From: Epiperipatus broadwayi
Taxonomy: Eukaryota; Onychophora; Udeonychophora; Euonychophora; Peripatidae
Assembly (NCBI GenBank): GCA_028023455.1
Contig: JAQFVV010000013.1
Location: forward strand, 1,238,001-1,302,000
DNA: 64,000 bases
Reading direction: 5' to 3'
The notes beneath the pieces were generated by a model that saw nothing but the letters and a program-made list of their open reading frames with translations, ran no database searches and was not told where the DNA came from. Position numbers and translations under genes: made by a program. Shown here in pieces: positions 12,336-24,964 of the stretch (position 1 is its first letter; each line of letters begins with the position of its first letter).

Positions 12336-12504
12336 ATATTTTTTCTTTCTTTTTAATGCACAGTAAATAAAAGTATTTAATATAAAAAATATTTATCTCT
12401 ATTATTTTTAAGTTTTTAATATTGGCTCAGTAAACAAAAATATAAAACTATCTTGTACTTTAAATTGACTTGATATTTATAATTGATATATATATATATA
12501 TCAC

Positions 12505-12870
12505 TAGATACTTTTGCTATAAATTAAAATATATACCCTTATGTATATATCATGTTTAGTATGTGTGTATAAATGATTAAAAATATGAAATATTTTTTTA
12601 AGTGAAAATTGTTTGATTTTTTTGCTTTTGATTGAAATTTTTATTTAAAAAAAAAAAATGCTTACCCAAACTATATTGCAAATAATCTTCACTTATTATG
12701 TACAACTTTACTGTAAATTAATTTCACACTTATAGTATATATATATAGTTAGATATTTCTGTAGTAAGTTAATATGTATACTCTTTATGTATATATCATA
12801 TTTAGTATGTTTTCATAATTATGTATATATAAGAAATCTGTAAGTAATTTTTCTGTTTGAAATTGTTGAC
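12505..12870. repeat. Diverged direct repeat pair
   Basis: About 12505-12640 and 12745-12870 share a common order of blocks (GATAnTTTnTGTA/CTATAA, TTATGTATATATCAT, TTTAGTATGT, then a T-rich end). Divergence is substantial. This is an old tandem duplication of unknown nature. Confidence 0.5.
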
Positions 12871-13689
12871 ATTTTTTCTTTTTATTTGAAAAAGAAAATG
12901 TTTTTAAAAAAAAATAACATAACTATTATAAACAATTTTTCCTATTACTTAAATGAAGCTTACAATTGCAACCAAGAATATTGTTAGCATTACTTAAAAC
13001 ACTGATGCTTTGCTCCATTCTTCTATATTTAAGAAATTAAATCACCTTCTTAAAATATTAATGTATCCTATCACTTTCACAGAGATTTTTTTTTAAAATG
13101 TGCAAGATTTTAACAAGTTATATTGAACTTTATTAAATCTCAATTTTAAAATGTTATTAAATTGAAAGAGTAAAATCTCTATATCACCTTTTACGAGTCT
13201 TACTTAAAACAAATGAAAGTTCTAAGAAAAAATTTAAAATTTGAAATATCCAAAATATTCAATATTTTTTACTTTCTGTTCTATATCTAAAAACTAGGTG
13301 ACTTACTGAAAAGATTAATTCTCCATATGGATTAGCCTGGTATTAAATAGTTGTACAACAACTTTCAAGCAATTCTATTGAATTTAAATTTATTAAACCT
13401 AAATTTTAAATTTTCATTCTAACTTAAAAAAGATCAAAAAAAACAATTTTTCAACTTCAATAAAAGTATTTAATATTATTTTTATCCACATATTTATTTT
13501 GAATATAACTGCTTTTATTAGATCAATTATTTTTTTAGCATTAATGTGAATTTATTAATATTAGAAAAGCATGCAAAACCATAAAGTGTTATTTCATATC
13601 TCAATAAAGATTCACATAAAGATTTATATAGAATTATAAGAATATTTAAAGGAAAAATATCTTTGATTTTGTAGAACATTGTTATAAAA

Positions 13690-15274
13690 CAGGGTGGCCA
13701 AACTTTTAGATGCTGGGGGAAACTGTTTTGGTGAAAGTGTAACTGAGGCTGACTACTTTATTTTCAGGGCTTTAACCAGAAGCCAGAAAAAACCATTATT
13801 TTTGCTGGAATGGAAAAAAAATAACATTTCAAAGTCCTAGCTTTTTTTAATGTACTTATGAATTGGTACTTTTTTAATAATGGCTTTTTAAATACTCACA
13901 AATCATTGGTGACATCTTTAGAAGATACTTATAAACTGATGATTTTTTTTCTCAAAAATATGAACTGTCAGAAGACATTTTACTGTGGTTACTAACTTTA
14001 AAGTGATTATTACAAAAAATAAATGTAATTTCTACATTTTAAACCATCTCTTGGCCATTTTTGGTCACAATTTCACACTTATTTTATCATAAATTTGTAG
14101 CTTTATTGGTATTTAAAATTTTAATTCCAAATAAATCTGCTATTGGCAGTATTTTTCATAAAAAAATCAATTTCTGATTGCAGTTTATTATATATAATCC
14201 ACCCTTTTCCCTTATAAGGTGCCACAAAGCATTGATTGTCAACTTTGGCTATTGTTCTTCAGGCATTTATTTAACTATAAAAGTCAGAAATCAAACCAAA
14301 ATATTTTATGCTTTCATAATAGATTTTTAATGTAAATAACATATATTTCTCATAATTTTTTACATTTGTAATTAAGTTTTTATATTAATTTATCTAAATA
14401 TAAACTTTGAAAATTTTTAATTTTTACAAGAAAAATAATCAAGGGAAAGTGTGAATAGTGCTTAATTAACTGCTATTCAAGACAAGTGAATAACATTGAC
14501 CACTATTTGCATATCAATGACATTCAGAAATAATTAACAAAACACAACTATTTTTTCATAAATATTTATGGATTTTATGATTACTTTTTACACTATATTG
14601 ATTAATAATGTGGCTAGATTAAAATTTTTATTTAAAATATTTAATTTTAGATGAAGAAAAGACAGAAGAAGTGAATAATCAGTGATCGTAATTTCTAAGA
14701 CAAAAGAAATCACCGGCATTTTCACATAATAATTGGTTGAAATATAATTTCTTTGTTTTACTGCAGGCTATTTTTCATATATTTTTCTAATATTTTTTTT
14801 CAATTATTAACATTATTTAAAATTTTTCATTACATTTAATCAATTTGAATGTAAAATAATTCAATTTTTAGAAGCTAAATTAAAACAATTCTGATTGCTG
14901 TACATTCTGAAAGGAAATGGGCTAGATCTATATTTAATGAATCAAATCATTCAAATTTTTACTCAATTTGACCAATAAGAAAATTCATCAGACAGAAGGT
15001 TAAATTACCTCTGGTATTACCATTTGTCTATGTCACTTTATAAAATATTTATTAAATTACAATTATAAATTACTTGTAAATAATTATTTTCTAGAGTTGG
15101 TCCTGAATTTTAAAAAAAAATTCAAGGAAAAAAATATATTTTTTTCTTTTTAGAATTGTATTAAAATAAATTAGATGCAAATTTTACAAAAAAAGAAAAG
15201 AAGAAATTACGCAGTCGACTTCCAGAGACCTTGTGGTCGATTAATCAACCAGGTTGATATCTTGGCCACCCCTG
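13690..15274. mobile_element. hAT-like DNA transposon, coding capacity lost
   Basis: Terminal inverted repeats begin CAGGGTGGCCAA (left, 13690) and CAGGGGTGGCCAA (right, complement of 15262-15274), the CAGNGGTGGCCAA type seen in hAT superfamily elements. Flanking 8-bp sequences TTATAAAA (13682-13689) and CTATAAAA (15275-15282) match at 7 of 8, as expected for a hAT target duplication. The 1585-bp length is too short for an intact transposase, and no long ORF exists on either strand. It is either an internally deleted derivative or a heavily decayed copy. Confidence 0.75.
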
Positions 15275-15389
15275 CTATAAAATATCTAAACATTGGAGTT
15301 AACTAATTATATTTGTATTTATGTATACTTATTTTATGTAACAAACAAGTCCAAATCATATAAATAATGCTTGTTTTTTGTTATATCAA

Positions 15390-15535
15390 TGTCAATAAAT
15401 CGAAACTGAATTGCTATATTTAATGTGATTTCAACAGATCTCTTGAGAAGCTGATGATGAAAGATTTGATTGACATGAAAATAAATAAAATATGATTGCA
15501 AAATAATTCTTTCATTACCATCACTGAAGATTTGA
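15390..15535 (+). repeat. Interspersed repeat, family C copy
   Basis: Contains AAACTGAATTGCTATATT, then TAATGTGATTTCAA, then an AGCTGATGATGA block, matching the copies at 57.5-58.15 kb. No coding potential. Together these four copies define a dispersed repeat of at least 120 bp whose class I do not recognise. Confidence 0.55.
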
Positions 15536-17475
15536 ACACATGCATAAAGATTGTCAATTACTATTGAATAATGCCTATGAGATTTAGGAAGCTGATAAAT
15601 TGATGTTTGTTGTTGAAATCTGTGAACTACAAGTCTTATTTTTATTTTATCTTTCAGAGACTATACTCATTCATTAAAATACTAGTTTCAGGTTGTTCTG
15701 TACTTTATTTCATATTATTCTTTGTAGCATATGTGCATTCTATTAATTGTAATAAGCCCATAAATAAACTATATTTTATTAAATATGTAAATTTTTTCAT
15801 GGAACAACTAAGTATGAATATTTTAAAGCAATAATTCACAAATTAGATTTTCAATAATCATTGTTAACAAGCCTACAAACAATGTCCACTTTTTGTATCA
15901 GTGTCAATGCATTGACCATCACTTTTCTGATCAATGTATTGGCCTTCACTTTTTTGACCAATTAATTGGCAGTAATATGTGAAAGTGGGAATTGTTTGCA
16001 AGTTTTTTTAAAAATGGATTCTTTTGAAATCTGTTGTGAATTTACTGTAAGTCTATATTTAGTTTTAGTTGTTCTTTGATGTATATATTGATAGATAGAT
16101 AATAGTAAAGCAACTTTTAAATAGCCAAATGCCTATCCAGCATTGGGCTACAGAAGAGTGTAAAAGAGAAAGCATTATTCTCCAGATTTGTCACTTGCTA
16201 TTTGTAAGACTTTGCTCTCTCACTAAGACTAGTTTAATAATAGAAACTGCATATTCTAAACAATAATACATAGTTTGTTGGTTAGATCTGCATAGACTGG
16301 CTTCCTGTAAAAAAAAATCTAAAGTACAGTTAAAAAAAACATGTGTTTTACTCAGTTTGAATTCAAACCTAGGCCTGCTGTTTAGAACAAAATTTAGTTT
16401 TAGTGTATTGTTCTCTCGTAAGCTAAGTACAAAATAAATTGATCACATTTCATGTTTATAATAAATATGTAATTCAGACATGCTGGTGCCTTAACATTTC
16501 TATGATAATTAATCTATGATACTATGGAACGCATGAATTTATTCAGAGAAGGCACAGTAAGCAGTTTGGAAAGAGAACCAATCACCAGTCACCATTTCAG
16601 TGGGACAGTGTATATATATATAAAACTTAGTAATATAAAATTATTAAAAATGAAATTCTATTTATAAACTTTATTGATGTATGTTGATATTGATTTAGAT
16701 AACGGATTGTTTTATTGTAAGTCTCTCAAGTTTTTCTGAATGAGTTTGCTTTATAAAGTTTTTAAAAAGACTTAATTCAATGTATTTTAGAAAGTCTGCC
16801 AGTGAATAATAAGAACTAGCTTTTATAGTAATCTTTCAGCATTTATTTAACAATGTACATTTTGAAATGATAAAACATTCAAAAATAGGAATTTGAAGCT
16901 TTAAAAGAGATTTTGAATACTTGTTTTAAAAATAATCTCATCTATATCAATAATGTACCATTTTGATCTGTTAATAATATTTATTTCTTAGTAATAGACT
17001 GTTTTTTTAATAATAGAATAACTCTCCTACTATTTGTGGGGTCTTTGGTTTATTGATTGGAAAATTCAGAATCTGTTTTGGTGTTCATTATTAAAGCTTA
17101 TCAGACCCAAGTGAATTTTTCATCGTTTAAAGATCATCTTCTTAAAGTCCGATTGTCCAACATATTTTATGCATCTTTTCCCCCTCCTTCTAAGAACATG
17201 CATAATGTTAAACCATGGAATCAATGTTCCTAATAGTATGGCATCTTCCCAACAATAAAAGTGAAATCAGAATCATATTATAAATATATATTTTTTTGTT
17301 TTTATATTAACAGTCATCTGAGTAATCCTGAATAACTTGTGACTTATTCTTTAACAAATAATAATTACCTACTTACTTATCAACCAATACTTGATAATCA
17401 ATTAATTGGATTAGCTATGAAGTAACTAATTAAAATAAAAATCTTAAGTGACTGAAAATATTTTATTCTTTATCT
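15536..17475. other. AT-rich DNA with a possible SINE relic
   Basis: Around 16350-16440 the minus strand has a box B-like AGGTTTGAATTC but only a poor box A, so a decayed tRNA-derived SINE is possible. Short internal repeats (CCATCACTTTTCTGATCAATG-like) occur at 15890-15965. Nothing else is recognisable. The 75-codon ORF at 15607-15834 has no domain. Confidence 0.4.
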
Positions 17476-17477
17476 AT

Positions 17478-17545
17478 ACCAAATTCAAACCCCCAAGTCA
17501 TGTGTGTGGCAGATGGTATGTTAACTATTGTGCTATATGGATCAT
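17478..17545 (-). repeat. tRNA-derived SINE fragment
   Basis: On the minus strand, box A TAGCACAATAG (complement of 17525-17535) fits the pol III consensus fully. Box B GGGTTTGAATTT (complement of 17481-17492) differs by C-to-T changes expected from CpG decay. Spacing is about 35-40 bp. The 3' body is not recognisable. Confidence 0.55.
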
Positions 17546-18604
17546 TCCCAATAGCTTTTTTATCTAATGTACAGGCAAAATAAGTAAAATAAAAAAGGGC
17601 CAATAATGATTTTTCTTGCCCATTTCAGTTTTTACTATTTATAAACCTATTGACAGTGGATTGTTACCAATAACATGTATGTTTTTAATAAGTGTTCCCA
17701 TGTTCTAATCATGTTTTTCACATTTTTTTGTGGTGACAGTAGCAAAAATACCTTAGATTTTTGCTTTGAGAAGTAAACTATAAATTTGTTCTTAAAAAAC
17801 TTGTAATACATTTTTATTAAAGAGATTCATTTGGAAGTATAGTGACCAAGAGACAAAATATTAATCACTTTTTACAAATAAGATAAGTAAAGGAGATTAT
17901 TGAAGATAAAATAGTGCTGATTTTTTGCACTGATATAATGGCAGACTCTGTAACTTAAGATTTTTGGATTGAACCCAGAACTATCACTTCTGACATTTGA
18001 ACTTTTACAAGCTCCCAAGCAATAGTGATGTTTGATTATTTATTTTATTTTTAATGAGATTTAGATAAATTGTAATATGATCTTAGTTTTAATGTAAATG
18101 TTATTAGTCATGCAGAATGAAATACATTCTGTAGACTAATTCAGCACAGGAAAACAAACAAAAATGGAAATTAGTATATAAATATTATAATAAAATTATA
18201 TTTTTGTATATATAAGTAAAAAAAAGAATTGAAAGTTGTAATTATAAGGTATAAAAATTTAGCTATCATTTTTTTTAAAAAAAAAAAAACATTCCTAGTG
18301 CTAAAAACTAAAACAGATGCAAGAAGTAGAAACCATACAGTTTCTAGAGCTTTCTGTCCATAAATTCACAGGTAAAGATAATGAGAAGCATATATTTCTG
18401 GTGATTCAAGGACCTAAGGCTCTTAAGTTTAGCTTATTATAGAGTAGAAGCTGGAAGTAAAGAGAGATGACATTGAAAATAAATTGGGTTGTTAAAAAAT
18501 AAACAGAATGAAAATTTTTGCTCTACTGTTTGGAAAGAACTTTTTTAAATTCTATTATAATAAATAATATTAAAATGACTTTATTGTTTAGGAGTCATAA
18601 AAAG

Positions 18605-18690
18605 TTTAAATGCTTGAACTGGAGTCAAATCAAAGACAATACTCCAGAGTCTGGCATTCTATCACTACATTAAACCATGTAATGCTCTCA
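18605..18690 (-). repeat. tRNA-Gln-like SINE fragment
   Basis: On the minus strand a D-arm-like TTAATGTAGTGATAGA, an anticodon-like ACTCTGGAG (CUG) and a box B-like GATTTGACTCC follow in tRNA order with near-tRNA spacing. The stems are not fully paired, so this is a SINE or tRNA pseudogene rather than an active tRNA gene. Confidence 0.5.
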
Positions 18691-21040
18691 ATATGGGGAG
18701 TGGGATGATCATATTGTTGTAGCAATTATACTCCTATATTTTGGTAACCCAGTGCAAAGAAGTAGAAAATAATTTAACGTTTTCTTATAAAAAAACAAAT
18801 GGCATCAGCATATGAAAGACTTTTGGTTGAAGGTAATGGTAGAAAGAACAGAAACATTTAAATTTTAATGTTTCTGTTCAAAGAACCAATGTTTGAATCT
18901 TTTTATAATAATCTGATTATGAGAAATCACTAGGTTTGAATTAGTACTAGGATAGTACATGGATTTGGGTAAAAATAATGATGATACATATGGGCTGCTA
19001 TGGACTTTAATATATCTATGAGCTATTTGTTACATAGAGATGGTGATGTTTCTATAGGAAACATTGAGAAACTTGTTTAAATCTCTGAAAAGCAATTTTG
19101 GAATGAAAACAGTATGTTAAATATAATCTTGCATATCATAAAATACATGTATCTGCTATAAAATCTTTAACTAAGCAATAATAACATTAGTAGTTAACTT
19201 AATACAGATTTTCCAGAGCCATTTTTTATAAGTGTTGTTAACATGTAGAGATAAGTATTGTAAATGTAATCAATTCATGAAGCAATTACTGGGATTATTA
19301 TTGGACTTTTTGTTGATGTGGACTAAATATAATAATTTTATGATTACCAAAATTTTTTTTAAAAAAAATACTTTTTTTAAACTGGATATAAAAAAAACCT
19401 CAATGTAAGAGTGACCTGAAATGGTTAACTTAAATTTAAATAATAACTAACTTTTAAAAAAAATAATTAAGAGGATAAATTGCAGTATCTCATGGCATAG
19501 GGATGACACCTTTTCCTGCCACAACAATGATTTGGGCTTGTATTCAGGTTGGATAAATCCTTTTTATCTTGGATGATTATCAGCTTCAGAATGTAAAGCA
19601 TTTTAAATGCCTTATAAACCCTAAGTAAAAAAGTAACTTAAATATTGAGATGCAACATAGATTGCATTTTGTTATTACTCCTTTTAGCAAATTAAAGGAT
19701 AAAATATTTCATCATAGAGAAATATCTACAGCAACTAAGTTAGCCATATAGAGAGCTCTTATTTTATCTAATTTATTATATGGAAATGAAACTTTGACAT
19801 CCTGTCAGTGTAATATAAAGGCATTATAAAAGTTTCATTTACAAATGCTCTGGAAAAATTTTTAAAATACAAGTGTGATATCATAAAACCTATCAATATG
19901 TTCTTCAGCTTTCTGGATGTGATATTATTGAAACCATTGCTATAAAATCACAACTCCAATTGATTGTACATGTGAAAGAAATAAATGATGTAAATTGTCA
20001 TAAATTGTCATAAAAAGGTGTCTTATGGTTAACTTGAGTATGATTTTCATAAGGAGGGGGGTAGACCCCATCTATGATATAAGAATTATCTTAAAGACAT
20101 TTTGAAAAAATGCAAAGGTTATGGTTTCTTAGAAAAAAATTTCCTACTGAGGAAAATAGAAGTCAACATTGTAAAACATCAAATAAACAGGAAAATGGAC
20201 CAGCATATTCTACATGTCGCCATATTTATAGTTCATAATGTGGTTTGTAAAGTCATTGCAAAACTTATTTCTAGAGTATCTTTTTCTCCCCCCCCCCTTT
20301 TGGAGTTCAAATGGAAAAATCATTTACAAAGTGTCTATTTAATATTTTTATTATTACAAAATAAGCAGCAACAGAGATTTAAACCTGCTGTCAGCTTATA
20401 AAATAAAAGACCAAAAGTCTTTAAGATAAGATCCATCAAGAAATTATCTATGATCTATCAACTGATCAAATTGTTCTAATGTTTAATTGAAGTTCAATAA
20501 CATTAACTAGTGATTAAAATGTTGTGATAAGATTATGTTCTTTGTTCACATTAAAATAAACATGAGAAGATATTATATTTTATCTTTTCCATCTATTGAT
20601 TATATTTCATTTTTTATTAAAAATAAAATAATCAAATGATTTATTATCCAAGAGAATATTGGACATGGAGCGCCAGAAGTAATAAGAGTTGAGCTTGGTT
20701 CAATTCTGTCATTCTGAGCATTTTTAGTTGTTGAGCCTGTCATTCAAAAATATGTTACAAAATTTCACTTTTATTCCTTTAAAAGTTATTCATATAAGGG
20801 CAATGTATTTTTTTATCTTTATTGTATCAATCTTTTATTTGGTGTTTTAATATATTATTACAAATTTGGTCAGTAGTACTATAAAGTGGTGTTAGTAACT
20901 ATTATGTCCAATTGTATTAATATCACACTTCAGATTAAACTTCTTGATAAAATACAATCATAAACAACTACCATGTATAATATGTTTTAAAATGTATGAA
21001 TAGACATAATTCCATTTATTTGATCATTAGGAGTTGACAT
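18691..21040. other. AT-rich DNA without recognised genes
   Basis: Contains a C8-9 homopolymer near 20289 and otherwise ordinary AT-rich sequence. The 99-codon ORF at 20102-20401 shows no recognisable domain, and codon use offers no support. Confidence 0.5.
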
Positions 21041-21651
21041 TGACTTGATAATATCCAACAATAATTATAAGATTGTTTGTCATATTATTTTAGATATGGT
21101 CGATGCCTGGTTTTCCTTCATCCATATTTTAATGTCCCTAATCTCAAACTATACTTCACATAATAAAAGGCCATCACAACACCCTAAAAAATCTTCCCCT
21201 ATAGAATCCATCATTAACCGGAAATTCTAATACAAGAACAAAAAGTTAATTTTGGCAGAATATCTCCCTATCAAAAATCAGAAATCTTCTTGAGTCATCC
21301 CCACAAGTGGTCCAGGGGCTACATTATGTGGGCTCTGGACCATAGACACAAGATACCCACTCCATCATCTATTATTGTGAGAAACAAACTTTATTCAGGA
21401 TCTAACATGCTTCTCAAAAAATTTTCATACTTCAAGGGAAAGTTCTCCACCCTTGCACCTGACTCCAGGCAGGAATCAACTTGGGATTCTCCACTCTATC
21501 CCATGGCATTCTGGAAGGAGATATTCTGGACAAATTAACCTGTGCCTGAAAGCACTCATCCAGGGCTACTACATGCAAACCCCTGATTTCTTCTGGTACA
21601 CTTGTCCAAATTCTCTGTTCCAATGATGTACAACTTAATTAATTACATTTC

Positions 21652-21787
21652 TTCCAATGTCTGAGACATCAGTGGACTTTATCCCATGGTGATGGTACCA
21701 TTCCTGAAGCACAATATAATTCCAATGTCTGAGACATCAGTGGACTTTATCCCATAGCGATGGTGCCAATTCTAAAGCACAATATAA
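21652..21787. repeat. 68-bp tandem duplication inside LINE
   Basis: Two adjacent units starting TTCCAATGTCTGAGACATC differ at roughly 8 positions. The duplication interrupts the RT reading frame upstream of the QPISMTP block. Confidence 0.85.
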
Positions 21788-22233
21788 TTCCATCTCTACT
21801 GGAGAATCTGCAGCCGATTTCTATGACCCCACTGATGGTCAAGGTTATTGAGTCTATTATCAAGGACAAAACTGAAAACAAAATTCTTCCCATTATTTCA
21901 CAATACCAATTTGCAAAAAGGGGCAGTTCAACTGTGGATGCCATCAATTTATTTAAAAATCACTATTGACCACATAGATCCTTCAGGCAATTTAGGCTAG
22001 TGGTTGTGCAGCTTGACATCTCTGTCGCCTTTGATTCTATTCAAATCAATACCCTTTTAACCTTGCTTGGTGAGTATGATATCTCTACTGGAATCATCAA
22101 TATTATTAGGAACCTTCTCTACAATCATAAAGTGAGCATCTCACTGAATGGGAAACTTTCCCCTCCCTTCTCCACCACATCACCATTCCACATGGCTCTC
22201 CTCTCACTGCCTTGTTTTTCATCACATACCACA

Positions 22234-22350
22234 ATCCTCTCCTTTAAATTGAGAAATATCTTCCTGGCATCCATATCCCAACATAATTACATCATCTCTT
22301 TTAAATTGAGAAATCTCTTCCTGGCATCCATATCCCAACATTAATTTCAT
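22234..22350. repeat. 58-bp tandem duplication inside LINE
   Basis: Two adjacent units share TTTAAATTGAGAAAT and CTTCCTGGCATCCATATCCC with few differences. The copy lies between RT motifs A and C. Confidence 0.85.
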
Positions 22351-23756
22351 CAATTCACCACATCACCTATATGGATGATTTGGCCATTTTTTTCCATCAA
22401 AAAAATTAATCCCCAGACTTCTATCAGTGCTTAAGGTCTTCTCTGATCAAACTGGCCTCCAATTTAATATGGCCAAGTCATCCAGCTGGCATTTATCTTC
22501 TGGCAAGAACATTCTTGGCACATTTTTAGCAAAGCCTCCAAACTTCTTAGGCTTTCCTATATTTGAATCTGCTTTTGCCATGAGGAGATCTGTCCCAGAT
22601 AAGATACTTCAATCTACACAGAAAATCACACCCTCTTTTTCCAAAGTTTACATGTTCATGTTTGCCAAGTCCTTTCTTATCAATATATTAATATTTCCCA
22701 GAATATCCTATTTCACCCCAATGGTCAATTTCACCAAAGTCTTCAACAGGAAGATACACAAGATGTCCACTGATCTGATTAGAGGGTCCAAAAGTGCAAC
22801 CATCAGCTCCAGAAGCCTACAAAACACACAAAGCTCAATGGGTTATCCCTATACTTCTTAGATACATTTATATTTCAATGTTCCTACAACTGTTTTTAAA
22901 GAATGTTCCTGCAGTATCCTAACTTTTCACCCTTTAAGAAGATCACTCCCACAGACAAGCCTCCACCTGCTAGCGCTGGTTGGCTGGCAACCTTCACATC
23001 TCTTATTTCCAAAATTTTACTACTATTCCTAACAAGCCATCTTCAATGAAAATCAATTTCTGGGAATCTTACTATATCCATAATACTGATGTTTCTGCTA
23101 GATGAACTCTTCTCTGGTTCAACAACCATCTGCTAATCAAGAAATTTAAGCAATGGTTCCTTGATCCCAAATTCTCTGATTTCCTCTTGAAGATAAACCT
23201 CAATGTCTTGCCTACTAAACACTTTCTTGTACATCAACAAGGATTCTCAAACATAGATACCACTTGCACCCTATCTTTAGAAAAGATGAGATTTCCCTTT
23301 CATTTCCTCTGGCACTGAATTTTCCTTCAACCATACAGAGACCTTATAGCCTCCATGCTAAATAAAAAATGCCTTTCTTATCTACTCTCATTGACAATAT
23401 ACTGTGTGTATCCATCCCAGAGATATGTTCATCAACATTCTTATTGTTTTCACTATGGTACACCCAGTGCTGACTCACCTTTAATCATGTACTGGAGCGT
23501 CCACTTGATCTATATATTGAAAAAAATGGAAAAAAATTCGGAAGAGGGACCAGAATTTGGCCCCCTCCTACATCTATGATGCCACATGGAAGCCAATTGA
23601 TTTGCCTTTCTAAAGCTGATCCCTTTCATACCTGAATAGAAATCACCTATCCTGGAAATGATTAGGGGCTGATTTGCATGCATTCCTTTGGGATTGATTA
23701 TGATTTGTCTTTCTCCTCAAGCTTATTGCCCAGACCCTGAGTATTATGACAATGAC

Positions 23757-23838
23757 TTCCATTCTGAAGAGTCAGTTTACATATACAAAGCTGTGGCTTC
23801 CATTCTGAAGAGTCAGTTTGCCTATAAAAATCTGTGGC
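23757..23838. repeat. 41-bp tandem duplication inside LINE
   Basis: Two adjacent 41-bp units begin CTTCCATTCTGAAGAGTCAG and differ at a handful of positions. It lies near the 3' end of the LINE. Confidence 0.85.
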
Positions 23839-24223
23839 TTTGCATGGAGAAAAGTTTAGAACTATCTTTGTACATTTTGAGACATGCAAGCTTAGTCACC
23901 TGCCACCAAGACCCTAAATTCCAGGCTCATTCCTTTGCCTCTATGCATCATATTAGTCCTTATAGGCTGTGCCATGCAAGATGGGTCAATATTGAACTTC
24001 TATTTCTCTGAATACCATTTAATTTATCATGTGTCTAATTTTATCATAAGCTGTAACCAAATTTTAGAATAAAATATTCTATATTTTTATAATAAAAAAG
24101 AAACAATTAAAGCTTGTACCCCCGGGTCTCATTTTATGTGGATTTATTTAATGCGATTTTGAAGTTATGTGATTCATGATTCTTCTTAATATTTTTGTAT
24201 GCAGTTTTCTTTTATGCAATAAA

Positions 24224-24348
24224 AATTATTAGATCAGAAGTCAAGCTCCAATAATGCGCTATTACTTTAAATATTATAAATTTCGCGCACTCACATCATA
24301 TTTAAAGTAATAGCACATTATTGGAGTTCGACTTCCATCTAATAATTT
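24224..24348. repeat. Inverted repeat with arms of about 50 bp
   Basis: The left arm from AATTATTAGATCAGAAGTC to the AGTAATAGC-like core is mirrored by the right arm ending GACTTCCATCTAATAATT, with about 25-30 bp of AT/CG spacer. RNA from this stretch would form a long hairpin. It lies entirely inside the pogo-like element. Confidence 0.8.
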
Positions 24349-24451
24349 CAATATTTTCAGCACTTTATAATAGTACTGTAATAAATTTTATGTAATAAAG
24401 AAGTTCATAATTCACTTAAAATCAGAATTTCCCCATTTTATATACACACAT

Positions 24452-24746
24452 TAAATTTTACAAGACTATAATGTAAATCTGTTCAAACATTATAGATGAA
24501 AAATACTATGTTTGTTGTTGTTTTTGCATTTTAAATCACATTCTATTTTTGCTTTTTATAAAAAGAGTATGTAATCAATCATTTAGTGTCCACAAGTAAT
24601 AAATTTTACAAGATTATAATGTAAATCTGTTCAGACATTATAGATACCTATACGATGTATGTTGTTGTTTTTGCATTTTTAATCACATTCTATTTTGCTT
24701 TTTATAAAAAAAGTACCTAATCAATTAATCATTTAGTGTCCACAAG
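24452..24746. repeat. Tandem duplication of about 147 bp
   Basis: Units 24452-24599 and 24600-24746 both run from TAAATTTTACAAGA through TTTAGTGTCCACAAG with scattered substitutions and small indels. It is contained in the pogo-like element. Confidence 0.85.
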
Positions 24747-24768
24747 TTTATTTTTAAAAGGTGAGTAA

Positions 24769-24964
24769 CAGCGGTGGGCACAATTAAATTTGACAATTAA
24801 AATCTGATTTTTAATTGTAATTAACAATTTAAAAATTATGTAACGAGGTAATGTGAAACGATGAAATTTGATTTTTAAACGGAATTTAAAATTAAAAAAT
24901 TAAAGACAAAAATTAAGAATTTAATTTTTAATTGTTAGTTTTAATTAAATTTTGCCCAACAGTG
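24769..24964. mobile_element. hAT-type MITE nested in the pogo-like element
   Basis: This 196-bp element has ends CAGCGGTGGGCA (left) and CACTGTTGGGCA (complement of right), a hAT-like TIR. It is flanked by GTGAGTAA (24761-24768) and GTGAGTCG (24965-24972), an 8-bp duplication with two differences. The interior is mostly A/T with runs of AATTAAA. It has no coding capacity. Confidence 0.7.

Larger units (their letters stand above)
21045..24011 (+). pseudogene. Degenerate LINE (non-LTR retrotransposon)
   Basis: Plus-strand fragments in changing frames align in order with a non-LTR reverse transcriptase. An upstream region (21290-21540) is followed by an RT block around 21800-21870 (QPISMTPLMVKVIESIIKD), then STVDAI near 21930, then DISVAFDSI near 22010-22040 (palm motif A). 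Next is a YMDDLA active-site box near 22368-22382, then a thumb-like region with GLQFNMAKSS near 22450 and a C-terminal region reaching about 24000. Stops and frameshifts are frequent, and three local tandem duplications disrupt it. Base composition (C/T-rich on this strand) differs sharply from the flanks. The YMDD box and RT blocks are secure; the clade (CR1/Jockey/L1-like) is not resolved. No poly-A tail is clear, but an AT-rich tail follows at 24040-24100. Confidence 0.8.

Noticed and set aside
18605-18690. Functional tRNA-Gln gene
   Set aside because: Stem pairing is incomplete and it fits a SINE fragment better.
20102-20401. 99-codon plus-strand ORF
   Set aside because: No domain and interrupted by a poly-C tract coding for a proline run; no support for a gene.
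24452-24746. CRISPR-like direct repeats
   Set aside because: Only two copies, 147 bp long and directly adjacent; eukaryotic transposon context.
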